Assembly (NCBI GenBank): GCA_965212195.1
Contig: CBDBUW010000021.1
Span: forward strand, 221,912 to 285,911
Direction of reading: 5' to 3'
Source of the DNA: JAJCYK01 sp965212195
GTDB taxonomy: Bacteria; Bacteroidota; Bacteroidia; Cytophagales; Cyclobacteriaceae
Length of the DNA: 64,000 nt
Position numbers and translations under genes: made by a program. Positions 25,068 to 34,047 of the stretch are shown piece after piece. The notes beneath the pieces are model-generated. The model was not told the DNA's origin. It saw only the letters and a program-made list of their open reading frames with translations, and made no database searches. Every line of letters begins with the position of its first letter. Positions within the stretch are counted from its first letter, which is position 1.

Positions 25068-26008
25068 GCCAGCCCTTAGTAAGTATTATATGCGTTTGTC
25101 ACAATCACGCCGACTACCTACAGGAAGCGCTTGAATCCGTCAGGCGTCAAACATATAGTAATATACAGCTGATCGCTGTAGATGATGGAAGCAGTGATGG
25201 GTCACAGGAAATCTTAAGAAAGTGGCAATTACAACATTCAAGTTTAGAGTTATTGCTACTTCCCAAAAACATTGGATACTGTGCAGCTTTTAATAAGGGC
25301 TACCAACTTGCACAAGGAGCGTTTATTATTGACTTGTCAGCGGATGACCTGCTGATGAGCGACCGGGTTAAAATGGGGGTCAAAGCTTTGATGACCAGCG
25401 AAGCAGGAGTAAATTTTTGTGATGCCTACTATATCGATAGCAAATCTAGGCTAATGAGAAGTCATTTTCATCGGGATAAACTAGGCAAGCTATTACAGCC
25501 AGTACCCGATGGCGACCTTTACCGGGAGCTGCTTCGCAGGTATTTTATTTGCGCGCCTACCATGATGATCAAAAATGAGGTACTGCAGGCGTTGGGAGGA
25601 TATGACGAGAGTCTGTATTATGAGGACTTTGATTTTTGGGTGCGATCATCCCGTAACTATTTATACAGTTTCACCGACCAGATATTGGTAAAGAAGAGGG
25701 TATTGCCCAATTCCATGTCCAAATCGCAGTACACTCCCAACAGCCCCATGCTGGAATCCACCGCCCGGGTCTGCGACAAAGCCTACCAGCTGAATCGAAA
25801 CTGGTCCGAGCATCTTGCTTTGGCAGAACGGATACGTTATGAACTGCGCCAAGCAGTAATTTGTAATCAATATGAAACGGCGGGTAGACTGCACCATCTT
25901 CTGGGAAAGATCCACCGGGATTCCAGGGAATACAAAGTGTGGAAATGGATTCTTGCCAGAAGATGGAATTTGTCCTTCGTAAGTAGATTTATTGGAAAGC
26001 CCCGCTAG
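25064..26008 (+). CDS. Family 2 glycosyltransferase
   Basis: The 314-aa protein opens with the GT-A signature VSIICVCHNHADYLQEALES, then AVDDGSSDGSQE (Asp40/Asp41) and IIDLSADDLLMSDR, which supplies the metal-binding DxD-type motif. YYEDFDFWVR near residue 190 matches the E-D acceptor/base motif. It should add one sugar to the lipid-linked oligosaccharide. It is the last gene of the glycan unit; its TAG overlaps the TAG of the convergent rsgA gene by 3-4 nt, so no intergenic terminator exists there. Confidence 0.93.
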   Translation: MSQPLVSIICVCHNHADYLQEALESVRRQTYSNIQLIAVDDGSSDGSQEILRKWQLQHSSLELLLLPKNIGYCAAFNKGYQLAQGAFIIDLSADDLLMSDRVKMGVKALMTSEAGVNFCDAYYIDSKSRLMRSHFHRDKLGKLLQPVPDGDLYRELLRRYFICAPTMMIKNEVLQALGGYDESLYYEDFDFWVRSSRNYLYSFTDQILVKKRVLPNSMSKSQYTPNSPMLESTARVCDKAYQLNRNWSEHLALAERIRYELRQAVICNQYETAGRLHHLLGKIHRDSREYKVWKWILARRWNLSFVSRFIGKPR

Positions 26009-26922
26009 CGACGATTGTCTTCATTCTCCAACATGCTCAAATAGCTTAAATAACGGGATTCTGGTATAGTAATACCTACAGCAGCCAGCACCGCACATTT
26101 TGGCTCGTGGACATGCCTGCAATTGTGAAATTTACATTGACCCAGCAAAGACCGCATTTCAGGGAAATAATGGCTTAGCTCTTCCTCACCAACCTCCATA
26201 AGGCCCAGCTCCTTAATTCCTGGAGTATCGATTATAAATGAGTCAGGGCCTACTTCGAACATCTCCGCAAAAGTGGTGGTATGAACCCCTTTTTGGATAG
26301 ACTCCGATACCTCACTGGTCTTTTGCTGATAACCGGGTGCTACGAAATTCAGCAAGGTGGATTTGCCGACTCCAGAATGCCCTGAAAGCAAGGAGGTTTT
26401 ACCTGCGAGCAGTTCTTTTAAACTGTCTAATCCCTGAGGCTTGAGGAAAGATGTGGCTAGGGATGGGTACCCGATTCCTTGGTATAAACTGATCAGATCA
26501 TCTACCTGACGGAGTTCATTGGAATCCAGCAAATCGATTTTGTTAAAGATGATGACCACCGGAATACGAAAGGTCTCGGCAGAAACCAGATAACGATCGA
26601 TAAACCCCAAAGAGGTTCTGGGCTGTTTCATTGTGGCCATTAACACTGCTTGGTCCAAATTAGAGGCCAGGATATGTCCAATTTCCGGGTGTTTTAATGA
26701 GGTGCGTATCAGGTAATTTTCCCTGGGTAAGATCTCGGTGATCACGGACGAATGGTCGGTCGCTTCAATGTCCACTTTAACGCGATCTCCAACGGCGATG
26801 GGGTTGGTTACTTTCAAGCCCTTTATTTTGAACTTGCCCTTCAACCGACAGGCATGCATATTTCCTTGCGGGTCGCGCACCTGATACCAGGATCCAGTCG
26901 ATTTTACCACCACACCTTCCAT
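26005..26922 (-). CDS. rsgA: Ribosome small-subunit-dependent GTPase A
   Basis: The 305-aa protein has the RsgA order: an N-terminal OB fold (residues 1-70), a circularly permuted GTPase with IIFNKIDLLD (G4) before LLSGHSGVGKSTLLN (G1) and IIDTPGIKELG (G3), and a C-terminal zinc site CKFHNCRHVHEPKC. It acts in late 30S maturation, checking the decoding centre. The gene follows waaA with a one-base overlap. Confidence 0.97.
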   Translation of the reverse strand: MEGVVVKSTGSWYQVRDPQGNMHACRLKGKFKIKGLKVTNPIAVGDRVKVDIEATDHSSVITEILPRENYLIRTSLKHPEIGHILASNLDQAVLMATMKQPRTSLGFIDRYLVSAETFRIPVVIIFNKIDLLDSNELRQVDDLISLYQGIGYPSLATSFLKPQGLDSLKELLAGKTSLLSGHSGVGKSTLLNFVAPGYQQKTSEVSESIQKGVHTTTFAEMFEVGPDSFIIDTPGIKELGLMEVGEEELSHYFPEMRSLLGQCKFHNCRHVHEPKCAVLAAVGITIPESRYLSYLSMLENEDNRR

Positions 26923-28166
26923 TATGAATTCAATAGTTTACCTACGTGTTTCATGATAATTTCGGTGGCCCCGGTTTGTGCTTTAACATAATTTTTACAG
27001 GCCTGGCTTGCCCGCTCGTATCGCTCAGGGTTCTGCATCATTTCATTCCAAACAGTTTGCAGTTGTTGGGTATTGGCAATGGCTTTAGCACCTTCCATAC
27101 CCACCAGATCACGTGCTTCCCGGAATTTCTGAAAGTTTTTGTTGCCAAAGAACAAAGGCAGGCCAAATGTGGCTGCTTCCAGAATATTGTGCAGACCTTT
27201 TCCGAATGCACCTCCCACATAGGCATAATCACCGTATTGATAAAGGCTTGACAATATACCAATAGTGTCAATGATCAGGATTTCATGTTCCGATGTAATC
27301 ACTCCACTGGTGTAACGCACACTGGGTCTTTGCGTGACTTTTTCTATCTGATCCAAATGATCAGCGCTAATTTCGTGGGGAGCGATTATAAACTTTGTGT
27401 GAGGGCTTTCATTTATTAAAGGAGCTATAACCTCTATATCTTCCGGCCAACTACTGCCTACTACTAGAACGTTTTTAGCATTGGAAACAAATTCTTCAAC
27501 CTGGGCAATGCCCGTTATCTGGTTGGTGATGTCTGTAACCCGGTCCATTCGGGTGTCACCTGCCACCGTAACGTTTACCATACCTATTTTGGAAAGCAGT
27601 TGTTGGGAGGCAGTATCCTGTACAAACAAATGATCGAAGTATTTCAATAAACTCCTAAACAAAGATCCGTAGGGCTTAAAGAAAACCTGACTCGGCCGAA
27701 AAATTGCCGAACACAGCAAGACCGGAGTGCCCATGTTGAAAGCCTGTTGTAGCAATTGATACCAGTATTCATATTTTACGATAAATGCTATTTTGGGTGC
27801 TACAGTTTGGACAAAATAACGGGCATTAGCCGGTGTATCCCAAGGGAGGTAGAGGACCTGGTGCACTATGGGGTAGTTTTTGCGAATTTCGTATCCTGAG
27901 GGAGAATAAAAAGTAAGAAGGATTTTAAAGCCTGGATAGGCTTTGGCAAACTGCTCTATCAAGGGACGTCCCTGTTCGAATTCTCCTAAACTGGCACAAT
28001 GGAACCAGGCCACGTCATGGTCTTGAAAATTAAGAGATTCGTTTAGTTGAGTTTGCCAGTTTTTACGCCCCTGCACCATTTTACGGGCTTTTAGGTTAAA
28101 AAGTGCACCCAAATGCAATGATGCCTTCATTAGAAAAATGGCACAATTATAAAGGAATACTGACAT
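26922..28166 (-). CDS. waaA: 3-deoxy-D-manno-octulosonic acid (Kdo) transferase
   Basis: From the ATG at 28166 (the frame runs to 28205) the protein is 414 aa, with an N-terminal membrane anchor, then WFHCASLGEFEQGRPLIEQF, where the Glu in GEFEQ matches the catalytic base of WaaA. The C-terminal half has the GT-B donor site VVGSSWPEDIE and YVGGAFGKGLHNILEAATFG. It transfers Kdo to lipid A precursor at the inner membrane, so the organism makes a Kdo-containing LPS or lipooligosaccharide. Overlap with rsgA is one base. Confidence 0.95.
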   Translation of the reverse strand: MSVFLYNCAIFLMKASLHLGALFNLKARKMVQGRKNWQTQLNESLNFQDHDVAWFHCASLGEFEQGRPLIEQFAKAYPGFKILLTFYSPSGYEIRKNYPIVHQVLYLPWDTPANARYFVQTVAPKIAFIVKYEYWYQLLQQAFNMGTPVLLCSAIFRPSQVFFKPYGSLFRSLLKYFDHLFVQDTASQQLLSKIGMVNVTVAGDTRMDRVTDITNQITGIAQVEEFVSNAKNVLVVGSSWPEDIEVIAPLINESPHTKFIIAPHEISADHLDQIEKVTQRPSVRYTSGVITSEHEILIIDTIGILSSLYQYGDYAYVGGAFGKGLHNILEAATFGLPLFFGNKNFQKFREARDLVGMEGAKAIANTQQLQTVWNEMMQNPERYERASQACKNYVKAQTGATEIIMKHVGKLLNS

Positions 28167-28266
28167 CCGTAGTAATATATGAATCTGCGACAAATATAGT
28201 AACACCTGGGTTCACTATATTTGAGATAGCCTAATTAACCTATTCACTACTTAAATCACCACCGAA

Positions 28267-28806
28267 ATGGATCGAACTACAGCCTTCAATTTATTGAAGG
28301 AATGGACTAAAAGTCCAAGCCTTTTGCGTCATGCACGGACTGTTAGCTGGGTTATGGAAGCATACGCAAATAAACTGGGAGAAGACCAGGAGCTTTGGGC
28401 ACAAACGGGGTTGTTGCACGATGCCGACTATGAGACTTTTCCGGAACTTCATCCGAATAAGATAGTGGATAAGTTGCGTGGTCTGGGGCAGGAAGAAATG
28501 GCATATGCCATTTCCGCTCATTATACCAAATGGGGAGTGCCCCATAAAGGTAAACTGGATAAGGCCCTGTTGGCTTGTGATGAACTTACCGGTTTTATAG
28601 TAGCCTGTGCTCAGGTAAGACCTCAGGGTCTACAAGGTATGCAAGCAAAATCGGTGCGTAAGAAACTAAAACAAAAGAGCTTTGCTGCCAAGGTAGAACG
28701 AGAGGAAATCTACCAGGGCGTAACACTATTTGACGTGGACCTCAATGAACATATCGATTTTATCATTGGAGTACTACGGGAACATGAGAGGGAATTGGAC
28801 TTATGA
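28267..28806 (+). CDS. HD-domain hydrolase
   Basis: The 179-aa protein has the HD pattern: LLRHARTVSWVMEAYANKLG (His), GLLHDADYE (the His-Asp pair) and AISAHYTKWG, then a late Asp in LLACDELTGF. Proteins of this size act as phosphohydrolases on nucleotides or small phosphate esters; a substrate is not evident. It is divergent from waaA. Its stop overlaps the start of the DUF6588-type gene (ATGA) so the two are coupled, but their predicted cell locations differ. Confidence 0.9.
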   Translation: MDRTTAFNLLKEWTKSPSLLRHARTVSWVMEAYANKLGEDQELWAQTGLLHDADYETFPELHPNKIVDKLRGLGQEEMAYAISAHYTKWGVPHKGKLDKALLACDELTGFIVACAQVRPQGLQGMQAKSVRKKLKQKSFAAKVEREEIYQGVTLFDVDLNEHIDFIIGVLREHERELDL

Positions 28807-29789
28807 AGGTTGTCAGAATTTTATTGGTATGTTGGGGATTAAGCATCATGCATTTGGCCCAGGGGCAGGACGATATCGACGGGTTCCTGGAAGCTAACCT
28901 GGAAGATGCAGGTCAATTAACTGTAAATTATGTGGAGCCCTTGATCAAAGGTGTGGGTTATGGCCTCAACAATGGATGGTACAACACCGCGAAACCTCAT
29001 AGTAAGGGATTTGACATTACCATTACCGCTACCCCGGTATTTATCCCCGATGAGGACCAGTTCTCTACCTTCGTAGCCTCCGATTACAATGATCTGGAAT
29101 TGATAACCCCTAGTGACGGTAAGGTTCCCACAGTTTTTGGTCCGGAGGATATAGAACCTCTTTACCGGATTCCTAGCACCGGAGAGACTTTTACAGGCCC
29201 TGCCGGTAATTCACTGGAGGATGAATTCGGTTTTAATGCAGTACCCATGCCGATGGTTACCTTGGGAGTAGGCGTTATCCCAAACCTCGATGTAAAGCTC
29301 CGCTTCCTGCCCATAACCGATTTTGGCGATGACGTTGATGTGAAGATGTGGGGTGTGGGATTATTACATAAAGTAAATCAGTACTTCCCCCTCGGTGATC
29401 AACTGCTGGTAGATATCTCAATCTTCGGTGGTTACACCCATGTGAGCTCTGAAATTTCCATGGAAGGGAACTATCCTGGAAGTGATCAAATTGGTGCTTA
29501 TAGTGTAAATGCCTGGACCCTGGAGGGAGTAGTAAGCCACGATATAAAGTTTATAACCCTTTACGGGGCTTTGGGCTACAACCAGGTCAACTCCGATTTG
29601 GATGTTCTGGGTAACTACCAAGTCGATTCAGAGGTTATAACAGATCCCATCAGTGAATCCTTTTCCTATAGTGGCATGAAACTAACGGCTGGATTCAGAC
29701 TAAAACTAGCTATTGTTTCTCTTCACGCAGATTACTCCCTAAGTGATTATAATACCTTGACTGTTGGGTTGGGACTTAGTGTTAACTAA
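28803..29789 (+). CDS. DUF6588-type outer-membrane beta-barrel protein
   Basis: The 328-aa protein has a signal peptide (ILLVCWGLSIMHLAQGQ), then beta-rich sequence with alternating hydrophobic residues and a C-terminal strand ending LTVGLGLSVN, as in outer-membrane barrels. The opening DIDGFLEANLEDAGQLTVNY and the NNGWYNTAKPHSKGFDITIT segment are typical of the DUF6588 family of Bacteroidetes. Function is unknown. It overlaps the HD gene by 4 nt. Confidence 0.8.
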   Translation: MKVVRILLVCWGLSIMHLAQGQDDIDGFLEANLEDAGQLTVNYVEPLIKGVGYGLNNGWYNTAKPHSKGFDITITATPVFIPDEDQFSTFVASDYNDLELITPSDGKVPTVFGPEDIEPLYRIPSTGETFTGPAGNSLEDEFGFNAVPMPMVTLGVGVIPNLDVKLRFLPITDFGDDVDVKMWGVGLLHKVNQYFPLGDQLLVDISIFGGYTHVSSEISMEGNYPGSDQIGAYSVNAWTLEGVVSHDIKFITLYGALGYNQVNSDLDVLGNYQVDSEVITDPISESFSYSGMKLTAGFRLKLAIVSLHADYSLSDYNTLTVGLGLSVN

Positions 29790-29827
29790 GGAACCCTGGC
29801 GACCTGTTTTTTCGATGCTCTGAGGCA

Positions 29828-29935
29828 ATGGACACTTCCTGCAATGAAGATGGTAGTGAGCAACGTTATGGAGTGTTTAGGCTGCAAAAGGCCTATAAAA
29901 AGAGAAAGCCTTCTAAAAAGAAGGCTTCTCGGTAA
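29828..29935 (+). CDS. Possible 35-aa basic protein (THX-like tail), doubtful
   Basis: An ATG frame of 35 codons ends with RYGVFRLQKAYKKRKPSKKK, which resembles the C-terminal half of the small ribosomal protein bTHX (YGxxRxRK then Lys-rich). The expected N-terminal GKGD motif is absent. The Lys/Pro/Ser codons also form a perfect 9-bp hairpin that could be a terminator for the opposite strand, so this may be chance. Confidence 0.22.
   Translation: MDTSCNEDGSEQRYGVFRLQKAYKKRKPSKKKASR
29906..29927 (-). terminator. Hairpin, best oriented as a minus-strand terminator
   Basis: AAGCCTTCT and AGAAGGCTT form a 9-bp stem with an AAAA loop. On the minus strand it is followed by TTTCTCTTTTT, whereas the plus strand lacks a T run. 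It would end transcription of the small minus-strand frame at 30030-30257. It also falls inside the doubtful 35-aa plus-strand frame. Confidence 0.5.
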
Positions 29936-30029
29936 AAGTGTTAAACAGGTGTATGAATTGTGTGTTATGCATCCATATATACAGATCACGGCTTGCAGGT
30001 AACCCCTTTTCTGATAAAATTACCTGGGA

Positions 30030-30257
30030 TTAATACAAATTGTTACTAACAACCTGATAATCAGCACTAAACAAATTTAATTTTTTTTGTTTTATTTCGA
30101 CATATTCCTGTCCAGAGCCTGAAGTGGCAGGGGCGTCGGGATCACTCAACAAATAACTAGCTACAAGTACGGCGACTAAAGTTCCGTATTTCAACAGGAA
30201 TGAAACATTTTTGATAACAGGTGTTAACCCAGATCCGGCAAGCTGCTCGCTTTGCAA
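30030..30257 (-). CDS. Possible small membrane protein (75 aa)
   Basis: The frame, from a TTG at 30257, encodes a protein with one membrane segment (FLLKYGTLVAVLVASYLLS, about residues 20-38) and a polar C-terminus. The clear hydrophobic helix and a minus-strand terminator-like hairpin about 100 nt downstream favour a real gene; the TTG start, absence of any ATG and lack of a known family count against it. Confidence 0.35.
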   Translation of the reverse strand: MQSEQLAGSGLTPVIKNVSFLLKYGTLVAVLVASYLLSDPDAPATSGSGQEYVEIKQKKLNLFSADYQVVSNNLY

Positions 30258-30349
30258 AAAAGTAGAATTTTGAACTTAAAAATGTATTCTTCTTCTGGAA
30301 GTTTAAATTAGCAATTAATTAGACATTTTCCATAACTAGTTGGAATATT

Positions 30350-30829
30350 ATGATAAAAGTTTTGTTTGTGTGCTTGGGTAATATTTGCCGGTCTCCATTG
30401 GCCGAAGCAATCTTCTCAGATGAAATCGAAAAACGCGATCTTCACAATCGCTTAAGTGCAGATTCAGCCGGTACCGCGGGCTATCATATAGGAGATCTAC
30501 CGGATTCCAGATCTCGTGAGAATGCCCAGCGCAATGGGGTAACTATAGAACATCGGGCCCGGCAATTCCACTCGGATGATTTTGAGGAATTTGATTATAT
30601 CCTGGCAATGGACCACAGTAACTATCATCACATAGCCGGCATGGCCGAACGCCTGGACTTGAAGGCCGATCACCTTCACCTTATGCGGAGTTTCCAAGTC
30701 GATGGTGCTCAGCAGGAAGTGCCCGATCCTTACTATGGGGGCCCCCAGGGTTTTCAACAGGTGTTTGATATTCTATTGGATGCCAATCAAAGATTCATAG
30801 ATTATTTGGTAAAGGCCCATCAATTGTGA
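30350..30829 (+). CDS. Low-molecular-weight protein tyrosine phosphatase family
   Basis: The 159-aa protein has the P-loop VCLGNICRSP (Cys8 to Arg14, CX5R) and the catalytic acid in VPDPYYGG (Asp126), with the usual length and order. Members dephosphorylate phosphotyrosine, but some act on small phosphate esters of sugars bound to protein. The gene overlaps the downstream fructosamine-kinase-like gene (GTGA), and in that pairing a role in removing sugar phosphates from glycated proteins is possible. That part is inference. Confidence 0.95.
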   Translation: MIKVLFVCLGNICRSPLAEAIFSDEIEKRDLHNRLSADSAGTAGYHIGDLPDSRSRENAQRNGVTIEHRARQFHSDDFEEFDYILAMDHSNYHHIAGMAERLDLKADHLHLMRSFQVDGAQQEVPDPYYGGPQGFQQVFDILLDANQRFIDYLVKAHQL

Positions 30830-31689
30830 AGGAGTTCTTTCAGGATATTTTAGCTGAGGTAATGGGCAAGTCGGTCGTGGTTTCGAAGTACCAGCCCAGG
30901 GGAGGAGGGTGCATAAACTCCTGCTACAGGCTCCACACCGCTCAAGGCGCTTATTTTATAAAGTACCATCAAGAAAGCTACCTGGACATGTTCGAAAAGG
31001 AGTATCAGGGCCTGGTTGCATTAAAGGAATCCTGCAAGCTGACTGTGCCCCAGCCATTGGGGTATGGGATAAACAGTGGCAAGGCGTTTTTACTGATGGA
31101 GTTTCTGGATTCAGCGTCTCCAGCGGAAAATTATTGGGAGCAACTAGGACAAGGACTGGCTCACCTTCACAGGTTGAGCCATGAAAAATTCGGGTGGCAT
31201 TCTGACAACTACATCGGGCGGTTACCTCAGAAAAACTCCTGGACTACCGATTGGGAGGAATTCTTTGTGGACAATCGTCTGCACCCTCAAATAGAATTGG
31301 CTAGTGATAACCGCTTGCTTCCGCATGCTACCCAAACCGATCTGGAAAAGCTTATAGGAAATCTGAGTGAGCTATTAATATTGGAAAAGGCTGCCTTGCT
31401 TCACGGCGATCTGTGGAGTGGGAATGTTATGGTAGGACCAGCAGGCCAACCCTGTATCATGGATCCCGCAACTTATTACGGTCACCGGGAAATAGAATTG
31501 GCTTTTACTACATTATTTGGAGGGTTCGATAAGAAATTCTACCAAACTTACCAAGAGATATATCCCTTGCAGGTGGGATTTGAATCCCGATTCGAGATCT
31601 ACAATCTTTATCCTTTGTTAGTGCACCTTAATTTATTTGGTAGTGGCTACTTAGGGGACATTCAACGCACTTTAAAACGTTACTGCTAG
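30826..31689 (+). CDS. Fructosamine/ketosamine 3-kinase family protein
   Basis: The 287-aa protein has the aminoglycoside-phosphotransferase-like kinase fold: a glycine-rich start (RGGGCINSCYRL), a Lys in AYFIKYHQE, the catalytic loop LLHGDLWSGNVM (about 191-202) and the metal-binding IMDPATYYGHREIELA. HGDLWxGN is the signature of fructosamine kinases. It likely phosphorylates C3 of ketosamines on glycated proteins, which destabilises the adduct. GTG start, coupled to the phosphatase gene by a 4-nt overlap. Confidence 0.92.
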   Translation: MKEFFQDILAEVMGKSVVVSKYQPRGGGCINSCYRLHTAQGAYFIKYHQESYLDMFEKEYQGLVALKESCKLTVPQPLGYGINSGKAFLLMEFLDSASPAENYWEQLGQGLAHLHRLSHEKFGWHSDNYIGRLPQKNSWTTDWEEFFVDNRLHPQIELASDNRLLPHATQTDLEKLIGNLSELLILEKAALLHGDLWSGNVMVGPAGQPCIMDPATYYGHREIELAFTTLFGGFDKKFYQTYQEIYPLQVGFESRFEIYNLYPLLVHLNLFGSGYLGDIQRTLKRYC

Positions 31690-31694
31690 TGCCC

Positions 31695-32966
31695 CTAAGC
31701 CAGTATACTGGAATAACTGGTAGTGGTCAACATTTGATAGTTCTTTCGAGATTTTTGTTCCAGCAATATTTGCTTTCCTTTTTTTAATCGTGCAACCAGT
31801 TCCGGTTGATAATTTTTGATGGTGATCAGCTCCAGATGGTCATTGTATAGTATGTCAAATTCACCACTAAGACTGTTGATCAATACCTTCATTTTCCGGT
31901 CCGGGCTATCAATACACACTGAAAAGGAAATGGCAGAACTTTGCATCATATTGATCTTAATATTGTATTCCTCAAAAAGATGAAAGATCATACTGAGTTT
32001 GCGCTCATTAATAAAGGTAAAGTCTCTCACTTGAAAAGAGATCAAACATTGATCGGGCTTGAAAATTATAGCGGGCTCCAAGGCTGGATGATGTAGATCT
32101 GCAATGCGGGTGCCTTCCACTACCGGATCCATGAAAGATTTGACGATCAAGGGTATCTTTTTCACGGCTAAAGGTCTTATGGTCTTGGGATGAATGACCG
32201 TGGCTCCGTAGTAGGTCATCTCAGCTGCTTCTGCATAGCTTAATGAGGGGTACTTGACAGTTTGATCCCAGCGATGAGGATCCGCATTTAAGATCCCCGG
32301 TACATCCTTCCAGATGGTCACTGACTCCGCCTCCAGGCAATAGGCAAAAATTGCCGCGGTAAAATCTGACCCCTCTCTCCCTAAAGTTACCGGCTTTCCT
32401 TTGGTATTGGATGCTATGAACCCTTGTGTAATGTATATGGTGGGATCTGCTCTAAGCATGCGTTCACCTATGATCTTCTTGGTTTCCAACCACAGTACTT
32501 TTCCCTCCCGGTAGGTGTTGTCTGTAATAATGAGTTCTCGGGCATCCAGAAAGGTGCAAGGGGTACCTTGAGCTTCCAAATAGCTGTGAACAATAGCGGT
32601 GGACAGCAACTCGCCATAACCAACCACTCGATCGTAGTAAGCATCATAATTGCTTTGGTCACTGTTCAGTTTTTCAACCAGCTCTTGGATCAAATTGCCA
32701 ATCTTGTCCATTAACGGATGTTTGGGATCCTCAAACAGGTTCCGGGCAATATCCAAGTGAAAATTCTCAAAGTTCTTTAATGTATCTTCCCACGGCTTGC
32801 CTTCCCTCTTGAGGTTCATCAATTCCTCTAATGCATTGGTACTCTTGCCCATTGCCGAAACTATCACTACCAAGGGAGGCGCTCCCTGTTCCAAAGTAAT
32901 CTTACACATATTGCGTACTGCATCCGCGTCACCTACTGAAGCCCCACCAAATTTGAATACTTTCAT
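31695..32966 (-). CDS. Aspartate kinase
   Basis: The 423-aa protein begins MKVFKFGGASVGDADAVRNM (KFGGAS, the ATP-binding motif) and contains TLGREGSDFTAAIFAYCLEA (about 196-215, aspartate and ATP site) and AAEMTYYGATVIHPKTIRPL. The last 130 residues read as ACT-type regulatory sequence. It is monofunctional (no homoserine dehydrogenase domain) and makes aspartyl phosphate for Lys, Thr, Met and diaminopimelate. It is divergent from fbp. Confidence 0.95.
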   Translation of the reverse strand: MKVFKFGGASVGDADAVRNMCKITLEQGAPPLVVIVSAMGKSTNALEELMNLKREGKPWEDTLKNFENFHLDIARNLFEDPKHPLMDKIGNLIQELVEKLNSDQSNYDAYYDRVVGYGELLSTAIVHSYLEAQGTPCTFLDARELIITDNTYREGKVLWLETKKIIGERMLRADPTIYITQGFIASNTKGKPVTLGREGSDFTAAIFAYCLEAESVTIWKDVPGILNADPHRWDQTVKYPSLSYAEAAEMTYYGATVIHPKTIRPLAVKKIPLIVKSFMDPVVEGTRIADLHHPALEPAIIFKPDQCLISFQVRDFTFINERKLSMIFHLFEEYNIKINMMQSSAISFSVCIDSPDRKMKVLINSLSGEFDILYNDHLELITIKNYQPELVARLKKGKQILLEQKSRKNYQMLTTTSYSSILA

Positions 32967-32990
32967 ATCTACGCAATCGATTTAAATTGC

Positions 32991-32998
32991 TAATTTTG
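32991..32998 (+). promoter_or_regulatory. Candidate -7 element of the fbp promoter
   Basis: TAATTTTG exactly fits TAnnTTTG, about 60 nt upstream of the fbp ATG. No good -33 TTTG is present at the usual distance, so confidence is modest. Confidence 0.35.
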
Positions 32999-33058
32999 CC
33001 ATGTTCGCATGAAAATAAGTTTTATTCATATAAATATAAGTTAAGGGTAAATTTATTT

Positions 33059-34045
33059 ATGGAGGATTCTCGTATTGGTCTGCCCATTGGCACCGCTTTA
33101 GATAGGTTTATTAAGAGATTTCAAGATGACTTTCCATTTGCCACAGGTGAGCTATCCCAATTGCTCCGGGATATCGCCTTAGCCGGCAAGGTAGTAAATC
33201 GCGAAGTGAATAAGGCCGGTTTAATCAACTTGTCGGGGAGTATCGGTAGTGAGAATATACAAGGCGAGGATCAGCAAAAACTTGACGTACTGGCCAATAT
33301 TCGTTTTATCCGGGCCTTTACCAAGGGAGGTGAGGCTTGTGCCATTATCTCCGAAGAGGACGAAAAGGTGGTGGACCTTCACAATAAGGGCAAATATATT
33401 ATAGCAATAGATCCCCTGGATGGTTCTTCGAATATTGACGTTAATGTTTCCATAGGGACTATTTTTTCAATATATCGCCGGTTGTCTCCAGTTGGTTCAC
33501 CGGTTTCAGAAGAGGACGTATTGCAACCTGGGACTAATCAAGTAGCTTCGGGTTATCTTCTGTATGGTTCCAGCACCATTTTAGTTTATACTACCGGGAA
33601 AGGCGTTAACGCCTTCACCTATGAGCCTACTTTGGGTGAGTATTTCTTATCCCATCACGATCTGCGAATTCCCGATGATGGAAAAATATATTCCGTAAAC
33701 GAAGCTTCTGCCCATAGCTTCGCCGAACCCGTAAACCAATATCTGGAGTACTGCAAAAAAAATCGGCACACAGCACGATATATTGGCTCCCTGGTAGCTG
33801 ATTTTCATCGTAATCTATTAAAAGGTGGCATCTATCTTTATCCCTCCACCGATAAAAATCCACAGGGAAAACTGCGCTTGATGTATGAGTGTAATGCTTT
33901 GGCATTTGTGGTAGAACAAGCTGGTGGTAAAGCTTCAACGGGTACAGAGCGTATCATGGAAATAAAGCCGAAAACGTTGCATCAGAGATGCCCGTTGTAT
34001 ATAGGTTCTAAGAAAATGGTGGACAGAGCTACCAGCTACTATTAA
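33059..34045 (+). CDS. fbp: Class I fructose-1,6-bisphosphatase
   Basis: From the ATG at 33059 the protein is 328 aa, the usual size; the frame upstream (to 32987) lacks family sequence. It shows ISEEDEK (metal site), AIDPLDGSSNIDVNVSIGTI (metal and phosphate site) and the late CNALAFVVEQAGGKAS with the sugar-binding tyrosine region YIGSLVADFHRNLLKGGIYL. It catalyses the committed step of gluconeogenesis in the cytoplasm. Confidence 0.96.
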   Translation: MEDSRIGLPIGTALDRFIKRFQDDFPFATGELSQLLRDIALAGKVVNREVNKAGLINLSGSIGSENIQGEDQQKLDVLANIRFIRAFTKGGEACAIISEEDEKVVDLHNKGKYIIAIDPLDGSSNIDVNVSIGTIFSIYRRLSPVGSPVSEEDVLQPGTNQVASGYLLYGSSTILVYTTGKGVNAFTYEPTLGEYFLSHHDLRIPDDGKIYSVNEASAHSFAEPVNQYLEYCKKNRHTARYIGSLVADFHRNLLKGGIYLYPSTDKNPQGKLRLMYECNALAFVVEQAGGKASTGTERIMEIKPKTLHQRCPLYIGSKKMVDRATSYY

Positions 34046-34047
34046 GA

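Noticed and set aside
29786..29989. 67-codon minus-strand frame after the DUF6588-type gene
   Set aside because: It spans the hairpin region and has Ser/Leu/Arg-rich shadow composition; no start context or domain.
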